DNA of 64,000 bases from Streptomyces misionensis (GCF_900104815.1 NZ_FNTD01000004.1:6757001-6821000); one strand, 5' to 3'. Numbered from the stretch's first letter, positions 9,501 through 16,918 are shown. Notes: a model not told the origin generated them from the letters alone. Made by a program: numbers and translations.

Positions 9501-10510
9501 GCGCTGCGGCGCCCCAGCGCGAGCAGTTCCTCGCGGACATCGGGGGCGAAGTCGAACAGCACGTCGGCCGGGCCGTCGCCGCTCGCCGGGACGGGCCGGG
9601 CCAGTCCGCTCATCAGCAGTTCGCAGACGTGCACCGGGCCGGCGTCCGGGGTGGCCGCGACCACGGTTTGGATGACGGGCAGGCTGAGCGGCGCGGCGGC
9701 CAGCCGGGTGGCGAGGGTGAACGCCGTGGGGCTGGCGGCGGCCCGGAAGTCGGAGACCCGGTCGGCGGCGGGCACGGGGCTGTGCGGATCGGGCACGTCC
9801 TGCGCCCAGGGCAGCGCGCGGGCCGCGTCCGGCCTGCTCTTCCACTCCCGCGCCGGTACGGCGGACAGGTCCAGCCACTCCGGTTCGGCGCCGGACACCA
9901 GCCGGGCCAGCGCGGCGGCCCAGCGCTCGGTCAGGGCCAGCACGGGGACGACGACGGGGGCCGCCCCCTCCGCCCCGGTCCCGGCCACGCCCGCCGCGTC
10001 CGCCGGGGCCTCCCGCTCCGCCCAGCACCAGGCGCTGTTGGCCACCCAGGGGCGGGGGGCCCGGATGCGCACCCGGTACACGTCGAGGCCGGTGCGGAAC
10101 CACAGGTGCGGGGGCAGCATCTGCACCACGGCGACCGGCTGCGCCCGCCCCCAGTCGCGCAGCAGCGGATGCACCGTGCCCAGCCGCCAGCCCGTGGCGA
10201 TGCCGTCGGTCAGCACCAGCACCACCCGGCGCGCGTCCGCGGGCGCCGGGCCGAGCGGCTCCTCGGCGCACACCTGCGACGGGTCCGTCTCGTCGGTGCC
10301 CAGCAGCCGCACCACCCGCACCCGGCCGAACCGCCCCGCCCGCTCCAGTTCCCGGACCAGATCGTCCTCGACCGCTTGGTCCCACACCCGCATCGTGGGA
10401 TGCGCGTCGACGACGAGCACCGCCTCGGCGGCCTCCCGCCCGAGCCGGCTCAGCACACGGGCGGCCTCCCGGCGGGCCCGTTCCGGTCGCTGTTCGTCGT
10501 CATCGTGCAT
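6581..10510 (-). CDS. SAV_2336-like N-terminal domain / NB-ARC NTPase / TPR protein (FxSxx-COOH system TPR type)
   Basis: 1309 aa from the ATG at 10510 (MHDDDEQRPERARREAARVL). A longer frame continues upstream, but its sequence is low-complexity. N-terminal 450 residues resemble the SAV_2336-type domain (VLVVDAHPTMRVWDQ, VLVLTDGIATGWR). NB-ARC follows: Walker A GMGGVGKT near residue 510, Walker B LLIFDNADN near 588, TILVTSRNRRWG, LPLALEQAAAW. From about 800 to 1290 it is TPR repeats (for example AFGEDDPTTLNIAHNLCVSLR, about 42-residue period). It is a STAND-type ATP switch: a ligand on the repeats should trigger assembly. In related systems it accompanies the peptide and HExxH genes, which are convergent here. 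Codons 348 (9467-9469) and 422 (9245-9247) are TTA, so bldA control is likely. Confidence 0.9.
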   Translation of the reverse strand: MHDDDEQRPERARREAARVLSRLGREAAEAVLVVDAHPTMRVWDQAVEDDLVRELERAGRFGRVRVVRLLGTDETDPSQVCAEEPLGPAPADARRVVLVLTDGIATGWRLGTVHPLLRDWGRAQPVAVVQMLPPHLWFRTGLDVYRVRIRAPRPWVANSAWCWAEREAPADAAGVAGTGAEGAAPVVVPVLALTERWAAALARLVSGAEPEWLDLSAVPAREWKSRPDAARALPWAQDVPDPHSPVPAADRVSDFRAAASPTAFTLATRLAAAPLSLPVIQTVVAATPDAGPVHVCELLMSGLARPVPASGDGPADVLFDFAPDVREELLALGRRSATARVLYDVRGLLAGDGTDRALLPSPDEPLDTLAMPRVNSRNIAFLRVELTALRALSGRYDQRAAMLAKVLSWHDRRYAVSLEKPLRTSTGSVPPASASAAAGHAAEPESRTVSEGATSMPTPHQETVEGERTAQPRVWGNLPPRNPNFTGRDALLELLDQRLREGTTTVLPEAIHGMGGVGKTQLAIEYAYRHQSEYDVVWWIPSERPGQIGQALVELAQRLGLVTTTEANIAGPAVREALREGRPYARWLLIFDNADNPEQVRHYFPQGGHGTILVTSRNRRWGQVGGSLEVDVFTREESKELLRRSGPPLRDEEADALAEALGDLPLALEQAAAWRAETGMPASEYLRLFESKRMELLEVAPPPDYQLPVAAAWNVSLDHLETRSPAALRLLQLCSYFAPDPISRSIFSGLGNSSIFPELDAALNDPIRLARAIREVNRYSLARIDHRTNSIEMHRLVQLVLNNRMTPEEQVRMRHGAHTLLAAADPKAPMEPTSWPRYAELYSHVIAADAIRSDQPWVRQLVHNIAQYLYWWGDHDVSLDFSEQAWRAWLEIFGEEDQQTLLMGQWLCFMYWVVGRFDDAARLVLHLREVYERTAPADGEDNREDALDALQLEAAVRRVEGRFATAAELDRTAYERAHRAFGEDDPTTLNIAHNLCVSLRLVGDFKGALELDRRTLSLKLRLYGREDRRTLHSENHVAIDVRETGDYVGARALHESMLSAYQDVFGQGNPATIEAKRQLSESSRKAGDHARSLELATEAYAQFTRRYGETHPQSLAAALALSMALRQNGDLQAARTRGVKACEGYRQIYDPHHPHVLSADVDLAVTLRLLGQPEEARRLDEAALGSLADGLGAGHPLALVCAINLASDLAALGRPEEARRRGEDTLALCRVAYGEDHPTTLACAANLSLDLLAVGEDAACAALREDTLTRMERVLDAPRLQSDSGTRHPATVQFRDRQRANCDIDPLPL

Positions 10511-10783
10511 GAGTGCTCTCAAGGCGCCGAAGTGACGGTGAGAGTGCGGTGGAGTCCCGCAGACTCCAGGCATGCGTGACATCCACGGACCAAGCCTCGC
10601 AGCGCGGGCACCCCCGAAGCAAGGACGCATGGAGGCTCGCGCGCGGTGCACGCCACGGCACGGCGGGAGCAGGAAGGCGGACGCGGAAGGGACCGGGGCC
10701 GGTGGATTCACGCTGGTGCATGTCGGGCACCCCCACTCACGACGCGCGGACGGTCGAAGGCCGCCGGGGCCCGGCCGGCCGCG

Positions 10784-12268
10784 TCACGGCTTCACCGGCG
10801 CGTGGGCGGGACCCGGCGGCTCGGGCTTGCGCTCGGGATCGTCGAACAGGATCGCCAGATGGCGTCCCACATGGTTGTCCCACCCCTCCGGCCCCATGGC
10901 CAGTGCCTCCTTGCGCCAACGTCCGGTCCGCTCCAGCAGCCCGGACAGTCCCCGGTCCTGCACGATGTCGGCCACCGCTTCCTTGAAGGCCGGGTCGGAG
11001 CAGTCGCCGCGGTGCCAGATCATGGCCGGCACGCCCGCGCGCAGGGCCGCCAGGTACTCCTGCCGGCCGGCCCCGGAGTCCGTGCCCGGCGGCTCGCTGA
11101 GCACCAGGCAGACGGCCTGCTCGTCCTCCTTCAGCTCCCGTTCCAGATGGAAGTGGGAGTGGCCCGGGCGGTTCCAGTACGAGTGGGTGTCCGCCGGACG
11201 CTCCTTGTACTGGCGCCACTTGTTGTGCCAGGGGCGGTGCCACGCGGCCTTGCGCAGGCGTTCGAAACTGCGGACGAGGACCGTGTAGTCCATCACCAGC
11301 GGAGTGGGCGAGCCGGAGTCCGCCTCCTTGTGCCACCACTCGACCGGCTCTCCCAGCAATTCCCACGGAAGGATGAATTCGAGTACGACGGGTTGCCGCA
11401 GATCCGACCAGCGTTCCTCGGTCTGCTCGATGAGCGTGTCCACCTTGGCCGGCAGTTCGTCGCGGTGCAGGTGCAGCGTCTGTCCGGGAATGGGGTGCCA
11501 GCCCTCGGCGTCCGACTGCCGCCAGTGGGAGAGGTAGTACCGGTCGGGATCCACCCCGTCCGGCTCGAACTGGATCATCAGATAGGCCGGCATCGGCGTG
11601 GTCTGCGGCTCGGCGACGGCCCCGAGCCGCCACTCGGCCATCTGGTCCTCGAGATTCCAGACGCGGGCCTGGGCGCGGTTCCAGCGGCGCAGCCGCTCGG
11701 CGGCCTCCCGCTGTCCGTCCTCGACCAGCTGGTCGGCGGCCAGCGACAGGAACGCCATGCTCACGGGCAGCTCCCGCGCCGCCGAATTGCCGCCGGCCAG
11801 GCGTAAGAACACCGCCCAGCCGGTGTCGCACCAGGGGGGCAGCTCCTGGGTGCGCGAGCGGCTGGCCCGGCGCGCCATCGCCGCCAGCGTGGCCGCGGAG
11901 CGCAGTTCCATCAGGTCCGGGCGCAGCGGGTGCAGATCGGCGCCGTCGAAGAAGTCGACCGCCTCCCACTCGTCCACCAGGCGGCGCAGCGCCAGCACGG
12001 TGACGGACTGCTGCTCCACATAACCGAGGCAGCGCACCAGGCAGGGCAGTCCGTCGGGGACCCCCGCGCAGCTCTCCACGAGGCGCAGCAGATAGGGGCG
12101 CAGCGTCCCGTTCCCCAACGGCTCGACGGGCGTGCCCAGTTCCTGGCTCAGCATGGTCACCAGCAGATCGGCACTGGCCGGGTGCCGCAGGGTGGCCGAT
12201 TCCTGGAGCACGTCGACGACACCGGCCACCAATTCGTTGCGAACCCGCGCGGGGTTCCGTCCTTCCAC
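10784..12268 (-). CDS. VMAP-type conflict-system protein (effector-associated domain plus VMAP-C)
   Basis: 494 aa, GTG start with GGAGG 8 bases upstream. Residues 1-100 (ELVAGVVDVLQESATLR, LRPYLLRLVESCAG, VRCLGYVEQQSVTV) look like an effector-associated domain related to the C-terminus of the protease at 3195-4256. The remainder, with LVMDYTVLVRSFERLRKAAWHRPWHNKW, VCLVLSEPPG and LRAGVPAMIWHRGDCSD, matches the vWA-MoxR-associated protein C-terminal (VMAP-C) region. In published classifications VMAP links a sensor NTPase with an effector in three-part conflict systems; here the candidates are the NB-ARC/TPR protein and the protease. Codon 155 is TTA (11804-11806). It lies 273 bases upstream of the NB-ARC gene on the same strand; that gap holds no gene. 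Confidence 0.85.
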   Translation of the reverse strand: MEGRNPARVRNELVAGVVDVLQESATLRHPASADLLVTMLSQELGTPVEPLGNGTLRPYLLRLVESCAGVPDGLPCLVRCLGYVEQQSVTVLALRRLVDEWEAVDFFDGADLHPLRPDLMELRSAATLAAMARRASRSRTQELPPWCDTGWAVFLRLAGGNSAARELPVSMAFLSLAADQLVEDGQREAAERLRRWNRAQARVWNLEDQMAEWRLGAVAEPQTTPMPAYLMIQFEPDGVDPDRYYLSHWRQSDAEGWHPIPGQTLHLHRDELPAKVDTLIEQTEERWSDLRQPVVLEFILPWELLGEPVEWWHKEADSGSPTPLVMDYTVLVRSFERLRKAAWHRPWHNKWRQYKERPADTHSYWNRPGHSHFHLERELKEDEQAVCLVLSEPPGTDSGAGRQEYLAALRAGVPAMIWHRGDCSDPAFKEAVADIVQDRGLSGLLERTGRWRKEALAMGPEGWDNHVGRHLAILFDDPERKPEPPGPAHAPVKP

Positions 12269-12398
12269 CCCCGTGACCTCCGATCGCCACCAGCCGCCAG
12301 TCCGTACCCGGTGACGGTGCCGACCAGCGTACGGCCACTGCTCCCGCCACGTCAGGGTGTCGGGGGCGCACGGCGAACGCGCCGCCCCGGCGGTCCGG

Positions 12399-12707
12399 TC
12401 AGCGCTCCCCCTCGTCTTCCTCCCCGGAGATCAGCACCTTTATCTGTGTCCCGTCCGGAGTGACCAGTTTCGGGTGCAGGGTGAGGCGGATCCGCTGGGT
12501 GCGCGAGGTCTCCAACCGGCCGTCGGCCCCGGCCTCGACCACCCAGAAGCGCACCTTGCCGCTCGCCCCGCCCTTGCGGCCCACCACGACGTCCGCCTCG
12601 ATCTCCACCGGTCCGAGCTCGAACCGCACCGCACCGGTCGGTCCCTGGGTCAGGGCGGCGTCCAGTTGCTGGCTCAACTCCCGGATCATTTCAGCGAGTT
12701 CGATCAC
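12399..12707 (-). CDS. Trypsin-co-occurring domain protein (trypco2 family)
   Basis: 102 aa, GTG start (MIELAEMIRELSQQLDAAL). The pattern AVRFELGPVEIEADVVV, GKVRFWVVEAGADG and TQRIRLTLHPK is the full trypco2 domain: an N-terminal helix and a beta-rich body. These small proteins are encoded near trypsin-like proteases with effector-associated domains and are thought to be protease partners, substrates or activators. Its protease would be the gene at 3195-4256. It is first in a minus-strand run trypco2, VMAP, NB-ARC/TPR (130 bases before VMAP). No TTA codon. The C-terminus is acidic (SGEEDEGER). Confidence 0.88.
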   Translation of the reverse strand: MIELAEMIRELSQQLDAALTQGPTGAVRFELGPVEIEADVVVGRKGGASGKVRFWVVEAGADGRLETSRTQRIRLTLHPKLVTPDGTQIKVLISGEEDEGER

Positions 12708-12796
12708 ACGGCGATCCTATCGGCGTGCCGGTGGTGCGCGCAGGCCGAAACGGCACCGTGTGCGGCGGCGCGCCGTCCCGCCGTGATCGCTCGCCC

Positions 12797-12817
12797 TATA
12801 ATCCACCGATTCGGTGG
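12797..12817 (+). promoter_or_regulatory. Candidate promoter -10 with adjoining operator palindrome
   Basis: TATAAT (12797-12802) is directly followed by CCACCGA-T-TCGGTGG (12803-12817), a perfect inverted repeat with 7-base arms. It lies where transcription would begin, 21 bases before the ATG of the oxidoreductase gene. A repressor bound here could block initiation, or the RNA could form a 5' hairpin. No clear -35 was seen. Confidence 0.5.
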
Positions 12818-12837
12818 ACAACCCCGCGGAGGTACGA

Positions 12838-14814
12838 ATGGTCGACGCGCACGGACGTGAGCCTCTGAAGCTGGTCGTGGTCGGGGCGGGCGCCTCCGGG
12901 ATCCTGACCGCCGTCCATGTCGCCGAGGAGGCCGCACGGACCCGCGCGCCGGTGGAACTCACGCTGGTCGACCCCGGTCCGCGGGACGCCGCGGGCGTGG
13001 CGTTCTCCACCGCGAACCCGCGTCACCTGCTCAACGTGCCGGCCGGCGGCATGAGTTGCCTGCCCGACCGGCCCGACCACTTCGTCCGCTGGCTGGTCCG
13101 CGAGCGGATGCCCACCGCGACCGGGCGGACCTTCGCGCCCCGCCGCCACTACGGCGACTACCTCCTCGCCACTCTCGCCGCCCGCGTCGAACGCGCCCGC
13201 GGCCCGCTCGCCTTCCGGCGCCGGTCCGCCCGTGCCGTGGCCTGCTCGGTGCACGGGGGACGGGCGCGGGTACGGCTGTCCGACGGGGCCTGGCTGACCG
13301 CCGACGCCGTGGTGATCGCCACCGGCCCACTGGCCGGCCGGGCATCCTGGGCGCCCGCAGAGCTGCGGGAGTCCGGACGGTTCGTGACCGACCCCTGGGC
13401 GCCCGGCGCGCTCGACGGACCGCTCGCGGACGGCCGGGAGGTCCTGCTGGTCGGCGCGGGCCTGACCGCCGTGGACGTCGCCCTCGCGCTGGACCGCCCG
13501 GGACGCACCGTGCACGCCCTGTCCCGGCACGGAAGACTGCCCCGGCGCCACGCCCTCGTCCCCCTGCCGCCGATGGCCCCGGCCGAGCCGCTGACGGGGC
13601 TGCCGCTGTGCCAGCTGCGCCCGGCCGTGCTGCGGCACATCCGGCGCGTGACGGACGAACTGGGCGACTGGCGGCCGGCGTTCGACGGCCTGCGCCCGCT
13701 GGTCTCCCGGCTGTGGGCCGGACTCGACGACGAGGAGCGGGCGGAGTTCCTGCGCAGCCACCGCCACCTCTGGGAGATCCACCGGCACCGGATGGCGCCC
13801 GAGACGGCCGAGACCGTCACCCGGCTGCGCACCGCCGGGCGGCTGCGCCTGCACACGGGCGAGGTCACGGCGGCCCGGCGGGACGGCGACGTGCTCACCG
13901 TGACGGTCACCGGCTCCCGGGAACTCGGCGCGGGCTGGGTGGTGGACTGCACCGGCCAGGGCCTGCGGGTCGTCGAGTCCCGTGACCCCCTGCTGAGCTG
14001 CCTGGTCTCCTCCGGGTTGGCCCTGCCCGGCCCGCTCGGGATCGGGCTCGCCACCACCGCCGAGGGGCGGCTGCGGGCCCGGGACGGAGCCGTCGTGCCG
14101 CTGTGGACGCTGGGCGCGCACCGGCGCGGCGACCTCTGGGAGAGCACCGCCGTACCCGAAATCCGGGAGCAGGCAGCCGCGTTGGCGCGGACGTTGCTGA
14201 AGTCCCGTTCGACGGCCACACGTGCGATCGCGCGTGCCGAGCGCGCCCGTCCGGTGCCGGTGCCCGCCCGGCCGGGGGCCACGGTGTGGCTGACCGGGCT
14301 GCCCGGCGCGGGTACGAGCGGCATCGCCGCCGAACTGGCCGCGCGCATACGGGCCGAGGGCCACCGGGTGGAGGTCCTGGACGGTGACGAGATCGGCGCG
14401 GGCCTCCCGGCGGGACCCGCCTCCGTTCGCGAGGACCGGGATGCGCGTGTACGGCGGGTCGGCATGGTCGCGGAGGTGCTCGCGCGCAACGGCGTCATCG
14501 TCCTGGTGCCGGACCGCGCGCCCGGTCGCGGCGCACGGGACGGCGTCCGGCTGCGTCACGACCTCGCCCGCGTCCCGTTCCTGGAGGTCCACGTCGCCGC
14601 GCCCGTGGCGGCCCCCGCCGCCCGGGAGGCCGGAAGTCCCCACACCCGGCGGGCGGCGGGCGCACCGGCCGGCGCGGCGGGCGTGACCGGCCTGGCCGAC
14701 GACCCGTACGAGCCGCCGGACTGCCCGGAACTGCGGCTGGAGTCCCACTGGCGGACCCCCGCCGAGTCGGCGGACGCGGTGCACGCCCTGCTCACCGAAC
14801 GGGGGCTGTTCTGA
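12838..14814 (+). CDS. FAD/NAD(P)-binding oxidoreductase fused to a degenerate APS-kinase domain
   Basis: 658 aa. The ATG at 12838 is chosen because GGAGG lies at 12828-12832; a GTG at 12814 is in frame but inside the operator palindrome. Residues 10-470: FAD-binding NAD_binding_9-type oxidoreductase with GAGASG near residue 17, RHLLNVPAGGM, VVIATGP, a second nucleotide site LLVGAGLTAVDVALAL, and DCTGQG. Residues about 478-658 are an adenylylsulfate (APS) kinase fold (VWLTGLPGAG, VEVLDGD, REDRDARVRRVGMVAEVLARNGVIVLV, DDPYEPP, AVHALLTERG). Its P-loop reads GLPGAGTSG, with Thr in place of the essential Lys, and the APS-binding loop is replaced by APGRGARDG. The kinase part is therefore probably inactive and may serve as a binding or regulatory domain. 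The substrate is unknown. Confidence 0.85.
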   Translation: MVDAHGREPLKLVVVGAGASGILTAVHVAEEAARTRAPVELTLVDPGPRDAAGVAFSTANPRHLLNVPAGGMSCLPDRPDHFVRWLVRERMPTATGRTFAPRRHYGDYLLATLAARVERARGPLAFRRRSARAVACSVHGGRARVRLSDGAWLTADAVVIATGPLAGRASWAPAELRESGRFVTDPWAPGALDGPLADGREVLLVGAGLTAVDVALALDRPGRTVHALSRHGRLPRRHALVPLPPMAPAEPLTGLPLCQLRPAVLRHIRRVTDELGDWRPAFDGLRPLVSRLWAGLDDEERAEFLRSHRHLWEIHRHRMAPETAETVTRLRTAGRLRLHTGEVTAARRDGDVLTVTVTGSRELGAGWVVDCTGQGLRVVESRDPLLSCLVSSGLALPGPLGIGLATTAEGRLRARDGAVVPLWTLGAHRRGDLWESTAVPEIREQAAALARTLLKSRSTATRAIARAERARPVPVPARPGATVWLTGLPGAGTSGIAAELAARIRAEGHRVEVLDGDEIGAGLPAGPASVREDRDARVRRVGMVAEVLARNGVIVLVPDRAPGRGARDGVRLRHDLARVPFLEVHVAAPVAAPAAREAGSPHTRRAAGAPAGAAGVTGLADDPYEPPDCPELRLESHWRTPAESADAVHALLTERGLF

Positions 14815-14935
14815 GGGGCCGCGGCACACGTTCCGCGGGCGCCTCGCAAGGGGCGCCGGGCGCGGCTCCACCCTCGGCCGGACGTCACATACCGGCCAGC
14901 GATCGTGGCATATACCGGCCGAAAGATTGACAAGC

Positions 14936-14964
14936 CATAACTCACCTGTTTTTCCCTGCGTTTA
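14936..14964 (+). promoter_or_regulatory. BldN-like promoter for the chaplin gene
   Basis: CATAAC (14936-14941) and CGTTTA (14959-14964) are 17 bases apart. They resemble the sigma-BldN consensus as I remember it (-35 CGTAAC, -10 CGTTNA), the sigma factor that drives chaplin genes during aerial growth. A TTGACA at 14927-14932 overlaps this region but has no matching -10. Confidence 0.5.
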
Positions 14965-15013
14965 CCTTCACGCGGGCGAGCGCCCGCGATCAAGTCTGGA
15001 AGGCAGGGAACCT

Positions 15014-15703
15014 ATGAAACGGGTTACCCGAAACGGTGTGATCGCCCTCGCGGCCGCCTCGGGCGCGATGGCTCTGGCCGGGACGGCGTACGCCGACTCC
15101 ACAGCGGACGGGGCCGCGGTCGGCTCGCCCGGGCTGATCTCCGGCAACGGGATCCAGCTTCCGGTGCACGTCCCGGTGAACGTGTGCGGGAACACCGTGA
15201 ACGTGGTGGGGCTCCTCAACCCCGCGATGGGCAACAGCTGCGCCAACAAGGGCGGCACCGCCACCAAGGGCCACGAGGGCGGTTCCACGACGGGGGGCGG
15301 AGCCACGGCCGCCGGAGTGGAGAAGGGCTCGCCGGGTGTCGTCTCCGGCAACGGCATCCAGTTGCCGGTCGACCTGCCGGTCAACGTCAGCGGCAACACC
15401 GTGGACGTGGTGGGGATCGGCAACCCCGTCTTCGGGAACCACTCCGAGAACACGTCGAGCACCCACTCCACCCCGCCCGTCACACCCCCGCGGAGCACTC
15501 CGCCGGTGCACTCCAAGCCCCCGGCCCGCCCCCAGGCGCCCTCGGTGCCGGAGCCCGCGCCGTCCGTGGCCGTGCACCAGCCGACGGGCGCGCTCGCCCA
15601 GACCGGCGCCGACGGCACCCTCACGGCCGCCGTCACCGGCGCCGCCTCCCTGATCGGCGGCGCGGCCCTGTACCGGCGCTTCCGCCCCGGCGCGTCGCGC
15701 TGA
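15014..15703 (+). CDS. Long chaplin with two chaplin domains and LAxTG sortase signal
   Basis: 229 aa; the ATG at 15014 gives a clean signal peptide (residues 1-27, cut after AYA). Chaplin domain 1 at 37-79 (GSPGLISGNGIQLPVHVPV) has the usual two cysteines, Cys58 and Cys76. Chaplin domain 2 at 105-147 has Ser126 and Ser144 at the matching places and no cysteine. A Pro/Ser/Thr-rich wall-spanning linker runs 148-190, then LAQTG (194-198), a membrane segment about 203-220 and a basic tail RRFRPGASR: a class E sortase anchoring signal. Long chaplins are attached to peptidoglycan and help shorter chaplins form the amyloid sheath of aerial hyphae. The upstream BldN-like promoter fits developmental expression. 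Confidence 0.95.
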   Translation: MKRVTRNGVIALAAASGAMALAGTAYADSTADGAAVGSPGLISGNGIQLPVHVPVNVCGNTVNVVGLLNPAMGNSCANKGGTATKGHEGGSTTGGGATAAGVEKGSPGVVSGNGIQLPVDLPVNVSGNTVDVVGIGNPVFGNHSENTSSTHSTPPVTPPRSTPPVHSKPPARPQAPSVPEPAPSVAVHQPTGALAQTGADGTLTAAVTGAASLIGGAALYRRFRPGASR

Positions 15704-15718
15704 TCCGCACCACCGCAC

Positions 15719-15762
15719 AACGGGAAGGCCCCGTGGGACACGTCCCACGGGGCCTTCCCGTC
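15719..15762. terminator. Strong bidirectional terminator
   Basis: A perfect 18-bp stem (left arm 15721-15738, right arm 15743-15760), starting GGGAAGGCCCC and ending GGGGCCTTCCC, with loop CACG. A-T pairs extend it outward. It separates the chaplin gene from the convergent COG4705 gene. Confidence 0.9.
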
Positions 15763-15777
15763 CGTCGTCGGGAAAGA

Positions 15778-16575
15778 TCAGAGCGCGGCCCGGCTGTCCC
15801 GGCGGGACACCGCGAGGAACGCCACGAACGCGACGATCGCCACGGTCCACGACAGGGTGACCGGGCCCAGCCCCCAGCCGAGGCCGCCGCGGCCCGTCGG
15901 CAGGGCCATCCAGTCCGCGAGCGAGGCGCCCAGCGGGCGGGTGATGACGTACGCGGTCCAGAAGGCCGCCACCGCGCCGAGCACCCCACCGCGGTGGGCG
16001 ACGGCCGGGACGCAGATGGCCACCGCGAACAGGACCACCGACCCCAGGTACCGCAGTCCGATGCTCGCCGTGAGGTCACCGGCCGCGGTGCCCAGGGCGA
16101 AGGTGGCGAGCACGGCCGCCCAGTAGAAGCACTCGCGGCGACGGGTGCGCACGGTGTGGATCGACAGGGTCCGCTCGGTGGCGTACCAGAGCGCGAAGAC
16201 GGCGGCCAGGGCGACGAGGAAGAGCGGAGTGGACAGGGTGTACGGCACGCCGAGGCCCACGTGGAGCACGTCCGCGGCCATGGTGCCGAACACGCTGACC
16301 ATGACGATGGCCGTCCAGTAGATCCAGGCCACGTAGCGGCGGACGGCGAACTGGAGCACGAGCGCGGCGACGAAGGCGACGCCGCCGAGACCGACCGCGG
16401 GGATCGGGCCCAGCACCCGTGCCAGGAGGTCGGAGGCGGTCTCGCCCATGCCGGTGGTGAGGACCTTGACGATCCAGAAGTAGACGGTGACCTCCGGCAC
16501 TTTGCTCGCGCTCTCGCGTATGCGCGCGCGTGCGTGCCCGGCGGGCCGCCGGTCGAGGACGTGCTCTGTGCTCAT
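15778..16575 (-). CDS. COG4705-family integral membrane protein
   Basis: 265 aa from the ATG at 16575 (MSTEHVLDRRPAGH); upstream in-frame sequence is basic low-complexity. After a short cytoplasmic N-terminus, about eight to nine hydrophobic segments follow, including two repeats of the family signature: VTVYFWIVKVLTTGMGETASD, and the related ECFYWAAVLATFALGTAAGD. COG4705 proteins are uncharacterised membrane-anchored proteins whose internal repeat suggests a transporter-like or channel-like fold. Function unknown. Two 11-base-spaced direct repeats lie 95-115 bases upstream (16670-16688), suggesting control by an OmpR-type response regulator. Confidence 0.85.
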   Translation of the reverse strand: MSTEHVLDRRPAGHARARIRESASKVPEVTVYFWIVKVLTTGMGETASDLLARVLGPIPAVGLGGVAFVAALVLQFAVRRYVAWIYWTAIVMVSVFGTMAADVLHVGLGVPYTLSTPLFLVALAAVFALWYATERTLSIHTVRTRRRECFYWAAVLATFALGTAAGDLTASIGLRYLGSVVLFAVAICVPAVAHRGGVLGAVAAFWTAYVITRPLGASLADWMALPTGRGGLGWGLGPVTLSWTVAIVAFVAFLAVSRRDSRAAL

Positions 16576-16669
16576 GCCCCGCACCTTCGCACGCGCGCCC
16601 GCCCGCCCCCCAGCCCCCTTTGCCATTGTTTTGGGGCTTCTGGTGCAGCCGTTGCCCGAGCGCCCCGCG

Positions 16670-16688
16670 AACCTGAACGCAACCTGAA
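16670..16688 (-). promoter_or_regulatory. Direct repeat, possible response-regulator site
   Basis: AACCTGAA occurs at 16670-16677 and again at 16681-16688, an exact 11-base spacing, one helical turn apart. This is the arrangement used by OmpR/PhoP-family dimers. It lies upstream of the COG4705 gene. No response regulator gene is nearby in this window. Confidence 0.35.
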
Positions 16689-16918
16689 AGCGTCACCGAA
16701 ACCCCTGGTCAGAGGGGTGTGAGCCGGGTGAAGATCGTCGGTTCAGCCGTCGGAGGTCCGGGAGGCCGGCGGCGGCAGACAGATGCCGAGCCGGGCGCAG
16801 CGCGGTCGGCGTGGTGCGGCAGCGTGATCAGGGGCGCCCGGAACCGTGCGCAACTCTGCCCCGGTCGGCGGACCGAGGTCTGGCCGGCGCCTTGCAGAAA
16901 CCTCGCGCGCACGGGGAG

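Noticed and set aside
10511-10711. Upstream extension of the NB-ARC/TPR protein by 67 residues
   Set aside because: The extension is Pro/Arg/Ala-rich and unlike the conserved region, which begins near MHDDDEQRPERARR. I kept the ATG at 10510, with lower certainty because no strong ribosome site is visible.
12021-12023. Another possible TTA codon in the VMAP gene
   Set aside because: Out of frame: the codons read GGT TAT.
12796-14871. 691-residue minus-strand frame opposite the FAD-APSK gene
   Set aside because: Shadow frame; the plus strand has coherent FAD and kinase motifs.
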